A model generated the notes under the pieces. It made no database searches, was not told the DNA's origin, and saw only the letters and a program-made list of their open reading frames with translations. The position numbers were made by a program, and so were the translations under genes. Positions 1 to 6,273 of a stretch of DNA of 11,582 bases are shown here, in pieces. This stretch comes from an uncultured Akkermansia sp. (GTDB lineage Bacteria > Verrucomicrobiota > Verrucomicrobiia > Verrucomicrobiales > Akkermansiaceae): contig CAJGCV010000066.1 in assembly GCA_904501915.1 (NCBI GenBank), positions 1 through 11,582 of the forward strand, written 5' to 3'. Numbering within the stretch: the stretch's first letter is position 1; every line of letters starts with the position of its first letter.

Positions 1-234
1 AACGTTGACGCGGCGGCCTTCGCGATCGAAGAACACGCGGCCATCAACCAGGGAGAAAATCGTGTAATCGCGGCCCATGCCCACGCCCTTGCCGGGGTGG
101 AACTTGGTGCCACGCTGGCGAACGATGATGTTGCCGGCGATTACAGTCTGACCACCAAACTTCTTCACGCCGAGACGCTTGCTGCGGGAATCGCGACCGT
201 TACGGACGGAACCTTGACCTTTCTTATGTGCCAT
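1..234 (-). CDS. rpmA: 50S ribosomal protein L27, 3' end outside the window
   Basis: L27 lies near the peptidyl-transferase centre of the large ribosomal subunit. The minus strand reads from ATG at 234 into MAHKKGQGSVRNGRDSRSKR and then GVKKFGGQTVIAGNIIVRQR, the highly conserved L27 core, with FHPGKGVGMGRDYTIFSL further on. The 78 codons present have no stop, so only the last few residues (the family is about 85 aa) lie beyond position 1. There is no cleavable N-terminal extension of the Firmicutes type, since basic residues follow the initiator Met-Ala directly. It lies 35 bp behind rplU in the usual rplU-rpmA order and is probably co-transcribed from the rplU promoter. No convincing Shine-Dalgarno sequence precedes the ATG. 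Confidence 0.97.
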   Translation of the reverse strand, partial: MAHKKGQGSVRNGRDSRSKRLGVKKFGGQTVIAGNIIVRQRGTKFHPGKGVGMGRDYTIFSLVDGRVFFDREGRRVNV

Positions 235-269
235 GACTAGTTAGTATCTATGGGATAGGGGGTTAATAA

Positions 270-590
270 TCAGGCGTTGATAGCGGTAATCTGCACCTTG
301 GTAAGAGCGGCGCGGAAACCCTTCTTCTTGTGGAAACCCTTGCGGCGCTTGAACTTGAAAGCGATACCCTTGGCGCCACGAGCCTCCGGATCCAGCACCT
401 TGGCCGTCACCGTTGCACCTGCCACCGTGGGAGCACCCACCTTCGTCTCACCCTCGTTCTCCACCAGGAGCACCTGGTCGAACGTGGTCTCGCCATCCTT
501 CTCCAGACCAGCGAGGCGGTCCACGGTGAGGATATCACCGACCGTCACACGGTACTGCTTGCTGCCGGAAGTGAAAACTGCGTATGCCAT
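270..590 (-). CDS. rplU: 50S ribosomal protein L21
   Basis: L21 binds 23S rRNA in the large subunit. The 106-aa product begins MAYAVFTSGSKQYRVTVGD, the family N-terminus, and contains VENEGETKVGAPTV and the basic FKFKRRKGFHKKKGFR segment that contacts rRNA. It ends TKVQITAINA, and the length is normal. I chose the ATG at 590. The frame stays open upstream to 656, but those 22 codons are not L21-like and would overlap the promoter at 636-663. It is the first gene of the rplU-rpmA operon. Its 5' leader (about 629-591) begins with a stable hairpin. It is divergent from tsaE, with 91 bp between the two start codons. Confidence 0.97.
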   Translation of the reverse strand: MAYAVFTSGSKQYRVTVGDILTVDRLAGLEKDGETTFDQVLLVENEGETKVGAPTVAGATVTAKVLDPEARGAKGIAFKFKRRKGFHKKKGFRAALTKVQITAINA

Positions 591-614
591 AATTTTCAGA
601 ATTTTGATGTTGCA

Positions 615-628
615 CCCGCTCATGCGGG
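615..628 (-). promoter_or_regulatory. 5'-terminal hairpin of the rplU leader
   Basis: CCCGC-TCAT-GCGGG forms a 5-bp GC stem with a 4-nt loop. The predicted minus-strand transcription start (about 629, seven bases below the -10) places the hairpin at the very 5' end of the rplU-rpmA mRNA, 24 bases before the start codon. Such hairpins are known to protect mRNAs from 5'-end-dependent decay. That role, or autoregulation by L21, is inference here. Confidence 0.45.
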
Positions 629-635
629 CTGGCAC

Positions 636-663
636 ATTATAGACACACCGGTGCATTTGTAAA
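636..663 (-). promoter_or_regulatory. Sigma-70-type promoter of rplU-rpmA
   Basis: On the minus strand TTTACA (663-658, one mismatch to TTGACA) is followed after 16 bp by a perfect TATAAT (641-636). It points at rplU, with a predicted start near 629. This is the best housekeeping promoter in the window and fits a highly expressed ribosomal operon. Confidence 0.75.
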
Positions 664-681
664 GAAAAATTTCACACAAAA

Positions 682-1128
682 ATGAAAAATTTGCAAAAAA
701 TTTTTAAAAATTCCCCGATTGAGGTCATTTCCGAAGACGGAATGGTAGCTCTCGGGCGCAGCATGGCCGCCGAACTGGAGCCCGGCCAGGTATTCGGGCT
801 GGTGGGTGACCTGGGCGCAGGAAAAACGCACCTGGTGCAGGGTATACTGGAAGGTCTGGGTGCAGGCAACCCCGCCGCCAGCCCCACCTTCTCCCTGGTG
901 CACGAGCATGACGACGGTGCCCTGCCCGTGGCACACTTTGATTTCTACCGCATGAAGAGCCCGCAGGAAGCCATAGGCATCGGCTGGGATGAATATCTGG
1001 AAAGCGGCCGCATTCTGCTGGTGGAATGGGCCGATCGCTTCGATGGCACCCTCATGCCTGCCGACACACGCTGGCTCGTGCTCCGCCACACCGGCGAAAA
1101 CACCCGCACAGTCACCCTGGTGGAGTGA
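682..1128 (+). CDS. tsaE: tRNA threonylcarbamoyladenosine biosynthesis ATPase TsaE
   Basis: TsaE is the ATPase that works with TsaB and TsaD in the cytoplasm to transfer the threonylcarbamoyl group to A37 of ANN-decoding tRNAs. The 148-aa product has the family layout: a P-loop GDLGAGKT at residues 42-49, SPTF at 67-70 (the switch-I-like family signature), FDFYR at 86-90 with the Asp of the Walker-B-like strand, and VEW at 114-116. Its length matches the family (about 150 aa). The first ten codons (MKNLQKIFKN) are extremely A/T-rich, unlike the rest of the gene. It is the only gene of its run and is divergent from rplU. A heptad-repeat tract starts right after its stop codon. No Shine-Dalgarno sequence is visible. 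Confidence 0.95.
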   Translation: MKNLQKIFKNSPIEVISEDGMVALGRSMAAELEPGQVFGLVGDLGAGKTHLVQGILEGLGAGNPAASPTFSLVHEHDDGALPVAHFDFYRMKSPQEAIGIGWDEYLESGRILLVEWADRFDGTLMPADTRWLVLRHTGENTRTVTLVE

Positions 1129-1158
1129 TTATTAGTGATTAGTGAATAAGGATTAGTG
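1129..1158 (+). repeat. Heptad-type intergenic repeat (AGTGAAT/AGTGATT units), copy 1
   Basis: Directly after the tsaE stop come imperfect tandem units of ATTAGTG and AGTGAAT, including TAGTGAATAAGGA. The 24 bases at 1135-1158 match 9359-9382 at 22 positions. Both copies sit just downstream of a plus-strand stop codon. The type resembles short tandemly repeated repetitive sequences in other bacterial genomes. No coding capacity is apparent. Confidence 0.6.
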
Positions 1159-1214
1159 CTTAATTTAGAGGCTGGCACTGTGGGCTCTACTTCTATATCT
1201 TCCATAACCCCTCT

Positions 1215-1619
1215 ATGAATCAAATTCCCGACAGCAGAATTCTGCTCTACACCTCTCCGGATGGCCAGGTGCAGTTGGATATTCGCCTGCAGGATGACAC
1301 CCTGTGGATGACCCAGCAGATGATGGCTGAGTTATTCCAGACGACCGTACCCAACATCAACGTTCACATCAAAAATATCCTTCAAGAAGAGGGAACTATT
1401 AAAGAAATTTTAATAGTTCGAAAAGAAGGCTCTCGTTCCGTGCGGCGTCCGGTTAATTTCTACAACCTGGACATGATTCTTTCCGTGGGTTACCGCGTCA
1501 ATACACGGCGGGGTACACAGTTCCGCATCTGGGCTACGCAGCGGCTGCGCGAGTACCTGGTGCGCGGTTATGCGGTGCACAAAAAGCGGCTGCAGCAGCA
1601 GCAGGAGGCCACCGCATGA
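1215..1619 (+). CDS. RhuM-family protein, truncated to its N-terminal domain
   Basis: The 134-aa product matches only the N-terminal module of the RhuM 'virulence' family (COG3943), often found alone at about 330 aa or fused to a Fic/Doc domain. Visible signatures are LWMTQQMMAELFQTTVPNIN at about 31-50, a helix-turn-helix-like segment, then IKNILQEEGTI, and NLDMILSVGYR and FRIWATQRLREYLVRGY at about 84-118. After VHKKRL (121-126) the protein stops in QQQQEATA, so the C-terminal half is missing. The last four bases overlap the start of the downstream membrane protein gene (ATGA). A Fic/Doc C-terminal fragment with a similar end (MQQEATL) lies at 2200-2400. The family's molecular function is not settled. 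This copy is probably a remnant, though its frame is intact. Confidence 0.75.
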   Translation: MNQIPDSRILLYTSPDGQVQLDIRLQDDTLWMTQQMMAELFQTTVPNINVHIKNILQEEGTIKEILIVRKEGSRSVRRPVNFYNLDMILSVGYRVNTRRGTQFRIWATQRLREYLVRGYAVHKKRLQQQQEATA

Positions 1620-2140
1620 ACACCAGATGCACAGCCAGAGCATGCGGAAAATACCTGTTTTCCGGCTATGCGGTACTATCCTTGTTCCTGGGGACGCTTC
1701 TGGTTCTCATTCTGGAAAACCTGGAGCTGCTCACCCTGCCCCGCCCCACAGGCGATGACCGCTGGGGGCTGCTCATGAAGGCATACAAGCTGGTTTCCTT
1801 TTCTCTCGTCCCTGTAGCAACCCTGTACTCCCGCGTATTCTGCACAAACCGCCTCCTTCCCCACTTGGGAAAATGGCTGTGCCTCTGGCTCACCATCACA
1901 GCCTGGGCCAGCGTCTTTACCCATGCCTCCCCACTGCGATTCTTCCCGTTCATCAACTACACCACATTGGATTTCCTCAGCGCCGCCGTTGGAACATTCA
2001 TCTGCCTGATGCTGCTGCACGGCCTCTACAGCATTGCAGATTTGGTCGTAAAGATAAAATCAGATGACAAATTCCACAGGCTTGCCTGCTTTGTGGTCGC
2101 CTGCGTTCTCTATCTTCTGCTGTGCCACTCCTGCGGCTAG
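1616..2140 (+). CDS. Five-helix integral membrane protein of unknown function
   Basis: I do not recognise a family. The 174-aa product has a short Cys/Arg-rich N-terminus (MNTRCTARACGK) and about five hydrophobic segments: 13-40, 50-75, 85-110, 122-148 and 155-172. There is no signal peptide cleavage site, enzymatic motif or nucleotide-binding motif. The stretches between helices are short, so little of the protein leaves the membrane. The ATG overlaps the stop of the RhuM fragment (ATGA), which suggests translational coupling. A second, truncated copy starts at 2397 and overlaps the Fic-like fragment in the same way, so the pairing of this gene with a RhuM/Fic gene predates the duplication. 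A role beside a Fic/RhuM toxin-like protein is inference only. Confidence 0.6.
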   Translation: MNTRCTARACGKYLFSGYAVLSLFLGTLLVLILENLELLTLPRPTGDDRWGLLMKAYKLVSFSLVPVATLYSRVFCTNRLLPHLGKWLCLWLTITAWASVFTHASPLRFFPFINYTTLDFLSAAVGTFICLMLLHGLYSIADLVVKIKSDDKFHRLACFVVACVLYLLLCHSCG

Positions 2141-2144
2141 CTAC

Positions 2145-2173
2145 GCCCCTGACCCACATGTGCCCCTGACCCC
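2145..2173 (-). repeat. C-rich direct repeat; minus-strand G-quadruplex motif
   Basis: GCCCCTGACCC occurs at 2145-2155 and 2162-2172 (17-bp period). On the minus strand this gives four G-runs of 4, 4, 3 and 4 bases with loops of TCA, CACATGT and TCA, which satisfies the usual G3+N1-7 quadruplex rule. It lies between the two decayed module copies. Confidence 0.55.
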
Positions 2174-2199
2174 AGCCGGTATCCTTTTGTTTTGCATCC

Positions 2200-2400
2200 G
2201 TGCATAAAAAGCGCATTGCAGCCGCCGTGTTCCTGTATTTTCTCGACCGCAATAACGCACTTTTCCTCAACGGCTGCAAAAGGCTGGCCGATGCCACCCT
2301 CGTGGCGCTGGTCATCCTCATCGCCGAATCCAGGCCGGATGAGATGGAAACCATCATCTCCGTCATACTCAACTGCATGCAGCAGGAAGCAACATTGTGA
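2200..2400 (+). pseudogene. C-terminal fragment of a Fic/Doc-type (RhuM-Fic) protein
   Basis: The frame opens only after a TGA at 2167. From GTG at 2200 it encodes 66 aa: HKKRIAAAVFLYFLDRN, then GCKRLADATLVALVILIAES and PDEMETIISVILNCMQQEATL. This resembles the part of RhuM-Fic/Doc fusions from the end of the HPFxxGNKR motif onward (typically NKRI..FLYFLDRN...RIADNALVALTLLIAES). The catalytic His and the start of the Fic loop are absent, so AMP- or phosphotransferase activity is not expected. Its end overlaps the start of the second membrane-protein copy. GTGCA[C/T]AAAAAGCG occurs at its first codons and at 1575-1588 inside the RhuM fragment, in the same frame. Confidence 0.6.
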
Positions 2401-2513
2401 ACACCAGATGTATAGCCAGGGTATGCGGCCGGTATCTGTTTTCCGGCTATGTGGTTCTATCCTTGTTCCTGGGGGCGCTTCTGGCCCTTATCCTGGAAAA
2501 CCTGGGGCTGCGC
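2397..2513 (+). pseudogene. Truncated second copy of the membrane protein gene
   Basis: From GTG at 2397 the frame reads MNTRCIARVCGRYLFSGY, then VVLSLFLGALLALILENL, clearly homologous at DNA and protein level to the first 37 or so residues of the gene at 1616. Similarity stops at about 2511, just before the stop codon of the convergent M28 peptidase gene. The open frame continues to 2663, but only as antisense to that peptidase. Only the first membrane helix survives, so this is a remnant. The truncation point at the peptidase 3' end marks the edge of the duplicated patch. Confidence 0.7.
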
Positions 2514-3488
2514 TCACTGCTCCGGCCAGGCGAGGCTGGTCACGATACGGACAAGCCCGCGCGTAACCATGTTGAGACGGTGGTAGTCGAGCGTTTCGGG
2601 GGTATCGGTCGGCTCATGGTAATGGGGATTGCGAATCATGGCCGTATCCGTCACCATGACTGAAGGAATGCCCAAGGGGTGGTAATTGCGGTGGTCGCTG
2701 AAGAACAGCTCTGTTTCCCCAGCCCAGGGCACATTGATACGGGCGACCGGCAGCTGCTGCTTCAAGCCGGAATAAATCTGCTTCGCCAGGCCGTATGCCT
2801 CCAGATTGCCCGCCACGGCTATAAAATTGCCGACTGTGGGAAGCAAGAGAGAATAGCCGGGAAACAGAGAGGGCTGGCTGTCCGGTTCATCGCTGAAATA
2901 CCCCAGCATCTCCAGGCAGATAAGGCCAAGCACCATCTCCCTGTCGCAGGCTGCCGCGTGGCGGGCACTTCCCATATCCTCACTATCGAACCAGGGCGGT
3001 TCCTCGCAGGCCCAGGCTACCAGCTCAATATCATGCTCAGGTTTACCCTTGGGCAACTGAGCTGCCAGCTCAAGCAGGGCTGCCACAGCACTGGCATTAT
3101 CATCTGCCCCGGGATTCTCCCCTTCCCCGGTGTCGCAGGAATCATAGTGCGCACCGATGATGTATCGTTTCCCCGACTTCCCGCGGCGTAAGGCGCAGAT
3201 ATTATAGTGAGTCTCCCCATCGGAAGTAGTGAATTCCTGCAAGGTGACCGCCCAGCCGGCAGCAGCCAGTTTCTTCTCGATATAGAGCCTAGCCTGCTCC
3301 AGCGTATCGCCATAGCGCGGCTGGGCACAGAGCAGCTCCACATGCCCCCTCAGCCGCCGCTCCGCTTCAGGTGCAGGGCGGCTGACCGGCTGTTCAGCAG
3401 AATGCTCCACCAAGCAGCAGCACACCGAAACAAGACACAGGAGCAGAGAGGCTAAAACGGCTCCTGTAATCTTGAGTACTTTCTTCAT
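2514..3488 (-). CDS. Exported M28-family zinc aminopeptidase
   Basis: The 324-aa product begins with a basic n-region and a long hydrophobic core (MKKVLKITGAVLASLLLCLV), followed by three consecutive Cys (23-25). This is a signal peptide or anchor without a canonical lipobox. The M28 metal sites are in order: H114/D116 in GAHYDS, D129 in GADDNASA, E162-E163 in ACEEPP, E193 in CLEMLGY, and H291 in HEPTDTPE. It probably removes N-terminal residues from peptides in the periplasm, with two zinc ions. The EEPP...MGSxxHA variant is seen in many bacterial M28 proteins of unknown substrate. It starts three bases after the lpxB stop codon, so it is very likely translated from the lpxB message. It converges on the truncated membrane gene. 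Confidence 0.9.
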   Translation of the reverse strand: MKKVLKITGAVLASLLLCLVSVCCCLVEHSAEQPVSRPAPEAERRLRGHVELLCAQPRYGDTLEQARLYIEKKLAAAGWAVTLQEFTTSDGETHYNICALRRGKSGKRYIIGAHYDSCDTGEGENPGADDNASAVAALLELAAQLPKGKPEHDIELVAWACEEPPWFDSEDMGSARHAAACDREMVLGLICLEMLGYFSDEPDSQPSLFPGYSLLLPTVGNFIAVAGNLEAYGLAKQIYSGLKQQLPVARINVPWAGETELFFSDHRNYHPLGIPSVMVTDTAMIRNPHYHEPTDTPETLDYHRLNMVTRGLVRIVTSLAWPEQ

Positions 3489-3491
3489 ACA

Positions 3492-4607
3492 TCATTCAAA
3501 GAGCGAAAGCACAGCCTCGGCTGCCTTGGCGGCGGCACCGCCGTGGCCGAGGGTGGCCATGGATTCCTGCATTTCTGCCAGCACCTTGGCGCGGGAATCG
3601 GGCTGGGTGAGACGCTCAAGCTCGGCGATGCAGTTCTCCACATTGAAGTCGTTCTGGATAAGCTCACGGGTCACCGGCTTGTCCACCAGGATGTTCACCA
3701 TACCGATGTATTTGATAGTGAGAATCATGCGGCCAATCCAATACGTACTTGCAGCCACCTTGTAGACCAGCGCGAAAGGAAGCTCATGCAGCGCGGCTTC
3801 CAGCGTGGCGGTGCCAGAAGTCACAAGAGCCGCATCGGAGCGGTCCATCAGGTCGTGGTAGCTGCCGGGGCAGATGTTGATGACCTCGGCAGGCATACCG
3901 GCTTCCTCGGCCATGCGGCGCATGACGGCGGCTAGCTTTTCAGAGGAGGCAGAGGTTTCATAACGCCACTCGGGGTGGCGGGTGCGGGCTTCCCTGACCA
4001 CCTCCAGAAACACTGGGAAATGGCGTTCCACCTCGCGGTTGCGGCTGCCGGGGAAGAGACCGATGAGATTCTTCTCGCGCACATCGGTGCGGCGAGCGGC
4101 CAGAATATCATCCACCAGCGGGTGGCCCACAAACTCGGTGCGCAGCCCGGCTTTCTCAAAGAGCGGCTTTTCAAAGGGGAAGGTGCACATCATGAGGTCG
4201 AGCACGGCGGCCAGCTTGGGAATGCGCCCTTTCTTCCACGCCCACACCATGGGGGCAATGAACCAGGCAATCTTCGTCTTCGGGGAAACCTTTTTCACGC
4301 GCTCAGCCAGGCGCTGGTTGAAGCCGGGGTAGTCGATAAGCAGCAGGCAATCAGGTTGCTCGGCGGCAATGCGCTCTGTCATTTCCTTGAGCTTGCGGGC
4401 AAAGAAACGGATATGGCGCAGCACCTCCACCAGGCCAATCACCGCGGCAGCATCGGCCCAGTCCTCCACACCGGGAGCCAGGGCATGCATCCTGTTGCCG
4501 CCAAGGCCCACAATTTCCAAATCGGGACGGCGGCGCAGCAGTTCCTGAATCACCAATGCGCCTTGTTTATCGCCGCTCTTCTCGCCGGCTACCACAAACA
4601 TCTTCAT
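3492..4607 (-). CDS. lpxB: Lipid-A-disaccharide synthase
   Basis: LpxB (GT19) condenses UDP-2,3-diacylglucosamine with lipid X to make the beta-1,6 disaccharide of lipid A on the inner face of the inner membrane. The 371-aa product shows the family marks: GEKSGD at 8-13, LLIDYPGFN at 89-97, FVGHPLVD at 159-166, FPGSRNREVERHFP at 185-198, and TSGTATLEA at 263-271. Length is normal (about 380 aa). I chose ATG at 4607, which starts MKMFVVAGEKSGD. The frame is open upstream to 5399, but that part is antisense to dedA and has no LpxB similarity. An alternative in-frame ATG lies two codons downstream. It is divergent from dedA (78 bp) and followed by the M28 peptidase gene. It indicates a Gram-negative envelope with lipid A. 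Confidence 0.96.
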   Translation of the reverse strand: MKMFVVAGEKSGDKQGALVIQELLRRRPDLEIVGLGGNRMHALAPGVEDWADAAAVIGLVEVLRHIRFFARKLKEMTERIAAEQPDCLLLIDYPGFNQRLAERVKKVSPKTKIAWFIAPMVWAWKKGRIPKLAAVLDLMMCTFPFEKPLFEKAGLRTEFVGHPLVDDILAARRTDVREKNLIGLFPGSRNREVERHFPVFLEVVREARTRHPEWRYETSASSEKLAAVMRRMAEEAGMPAEVINICPGSYHDLMDRSDAALVTSGTATLEAALHELPFALVYKVAASTYWIGRMILTIKYIGMVNILVDKPVTRELIQNDFNVENCIAELERLTQPDSRAKVLAEMQESMATLGHGGAAAKAAEAVLSLFE

Positions 4608-4685
4608 GACCAAAACTCTATCACGCGCGCGAAAAAATTGCAAGAAAAGACTTTTAATCCATGCAAATGTGTGCATAATCCCCGC
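4608..4685. other. Divergent lpxB/dedA intergenic region
   Basis: These 78 bp must carry promoters for both directions. Candidates are CATAAT (4674-4679) toward dedA, without a good -35, and TTGCAA-N17-TAGAGT on minus toward lpxB. Neither is convincing. An alternating CGCGCGCG tract (4624-4631) borders an A6 run. No Shine-Dalgarno sequence is visible for either gene. Confidence 0.3.
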
Positions 4686-5318
4686 ATGCACGAATTCCTT
4701 GTCTATTGTATGGACTGCATCCAGCAGTGGGGATACTGGGGCGTTGTGGTGCTCATGGCCATGGAAAGCTCCATCATTCCCGTGCCGAGCGAAATCGTAG
4801 TGCCGCCGGCAGCCATTGCCGCCACATTCCCGGATGCCAGCATGTCCTTCTGGGGCGTAGTCATCGCCGGCACCGTGGGCTCCTACCTGGGTTCGTGCGT
4901 CATGTATTTCATGGCACTGCTGCTGGGGCGCCCCTTCATGTACCGCTTCGGCAAATATTTCTTCATGCCGCCGCACAAGATTGAAAAGGCCGAGGTATTC
5001 ATGAACAAATACTCCACTGCAGGCATCTTCTTTGCGCGTTTCCTGCCGGTAGTGCGCCACCTCATCTCCATTCCCGCCGGTCTGGTCAAGATGAACTTCA
5101 CCGCCTTCAGCCTGGCCACCATCACCGGCTCGGCCATCTGGTGCTGGGTGCTTGCCTGGTTCGGCAACAAAGTGGGCAGCGAACACCCCGATATCATGAA
5201 CAGCCCGGAGGACCTGGTGCACGCCGTGAAGGATGAATCGCACCTCGTCGTGCTGGCCATTGTCATGGTAGCCGGTCTTTACGCCCTCATGAAATACATG
5301 ACCCGCAACAAAAACTAA
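4686..5318 (+). CDS. DedA-family membrane protein
   Basis: DedA proteins are inner-membrane proteins. Some recycle undecaprenyl phosphate or move phospholipids across the membrane, and their loss disturbs envelope stability and cell division. The 210-aa product has the diagnostic ESSIIPVPSE (27-36) in the first re-entrant region and FFARFLPVVRHLISIPAGL (115-133), the F-x-A-R-F-x-P-x-x-R...AG motif. Hydrophobic segments lie at about 15-48, 55-80, 113-133, 138-162 and 186-204. The start at 4686 (MHEFLVYCMDCIQQWG) is the first ATG after the divergent promoter region. The same frame is open far upstream, but there it is antisense to lpxB. It heads the plus-strand run dedA-nadA-methyltransferase-hydrolase. 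Which lipid this member handles cannot be read from sequence. Confidence 0.93.
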   Translation: MHEFLVYCMDCIQQWGYWGVVVLMAMESSIIPVPSEIVVPPAAIAATFPDASMSFWGVVIAGTVGSYLGSCVMYFMALLLGRPFMYRFGKYFFMPPHKIEKAEVFMNKYSTAGIFFARFLPVVRHLISIPAGLVKMNFTAFSLATITGSAIWCWVLAWFGNKVGSEHPDIMNSPEDLVHAVKDESHLVVLAIVMVAGLYALMKYMTRNKN

Positions 5319-5337
5319 CCCCCTGCCCTCACCCATT

Positions 5338-6270
5338 ATGAGCAACGAAAACCTTATCGAGGAAATCAAGCGTCTCAAGCAGGCGCGCAACGCCATCATC
5401 CTGGCGCACAGCTACCAGCGCCCGGAAATCCAGGACCTGGCCGACTTCGTAGGCGATTCGCTGGCACTGGCCCGCAAGGCACAGGAAGCGGAGTGCGATG
5501 TCATCGTGTTCTGCGGTGTGCATTTCATGGCTGAAACCGCCTGCATTCTGAACCCGAGCCGCACCGTACTGCTGCCGGATGCCAATGCTGCCTGTTCACT
5601 GGAATCCTCCTGCCCGGCAGAGGAACTCGCCGCTTTCCTGGAGGAGAACAAGGAAAAGAATTACTACGTGGTGGCCTATGTGAACTGCTCCATAGGTGTG
5701 AAAGCCCTGGCAGACGTCATCGTGACCAGCGGGAACTCCCAGCGCATCATCGAAACCGCCCCGGCAGACCGCCCCATCCTCTTTGTGCCCGACCAGAATC
5801 TGGGCGCGTGGACCGCGCTGAAGACAGGCCGCTCCATGACCATGTGGAACGGCGCCTGCCACGTGCACCAGCGTTTCACCCGCGACCAGCTGCTGGCCAC
5901 CAAGGCAAAATACCCCGAGGCTCAGATTGTGTGCCATCCGGAATGCCAGGAAGCCATCCGCCTGCTGGCAGACCACATCTGCTCCACAGAAAAGATGATT
6001 CCCTACTGCCGCGAAAGCGAGTGCGGGCAATTCATCATCGTGACCGAAACCGGCATTCTGCACCGTCTGCGCAAGCTGGTGCCGGGCAAGGAATTCATCC
6101 CGGTGGACATGGGCACCTGCTCCTGCGCCGAGTGTGAGTTCATGAAGCTCAACACGCTCGAAAAACTGCGCAACTGCCTGCGCGACATGGCACCCGAAGT
6201 GCGCGTGCCCGAGGAACTGCGCCTGCGCGCCGCTGCCCCGCTGGAACGCATGCTCGAACTCTCCAGGTAA
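5338..6270 (+). CDS. nadA: Quinolinate synthase
   Basis: NadA condenses iminoaspartate with dihydroxyacetone phosphate to quinolinate, the committed step of de novo NAD synthesis, using an oxygen-sensitive [4Fe-4S] cluster. The 310-aa product keeps the cluster ligands in the spacing of the Thermotoga/Pyrococcus enzymes: C86 (NAACSL), C174 (WNGACHVH) and C261 (GTCSC). Substrate residues are also kept: H24 and Y26 (AHSYQ), S41 (GDS), Y114 and N116 (AYVNCS), S131, and H200/E202 (HPEC). Extra cysteines at 203, 263 and 266 near the cluster are common in this short bacterial type. The start is ATG 5338, 19 bases after dedA. No nadB or nadC lies in the window, so iminoaspartate must be made elsewhere. 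The methyltransferase gene follows three bases after the stop. Confidence 0.97.
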   Translation: MSNENLIEEIKRLKQARNAIILAHSYQRPEIQDLADFVGDSLALARKAQEAECDVIVFCGVHFMAETACILNPSRTVLLPDANAACSLESSCPAEELAAFLEENKEKNYYVVAYVNCSIGVKALADVIVTSGNSQRIIETAPADRPILFVPDQNLGAWTALKTGRSMTMWNGACHVHQRFTRDQLLATKAKYPEAQIVCHPECQEAIRLLADHICSTEKMIPYCRESECGQFIIVTETGILHRLRKLVPGKEFIPVDMGTCSCAECEFMKLNTLEKLRNCLRDMAPEVRVPEELRLRAAAPLERMLELSR

Positions 6271-6273
6271 CCC

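Noticed and set aside
3975..4685. Plus-strand frame continuous with dedA
   Set aside because: This portion is antisense to lpxB; the DedA family N-terminus begins at 4686.
4608..5399. Upstream extension of the lpxB frame to a 635-aa protein
   Set aside because: It is antisense to dedA, rich in His/Gly/Ala, has no LpxB similarity, and the LpxB N-terminus starts cleanly at 4607.
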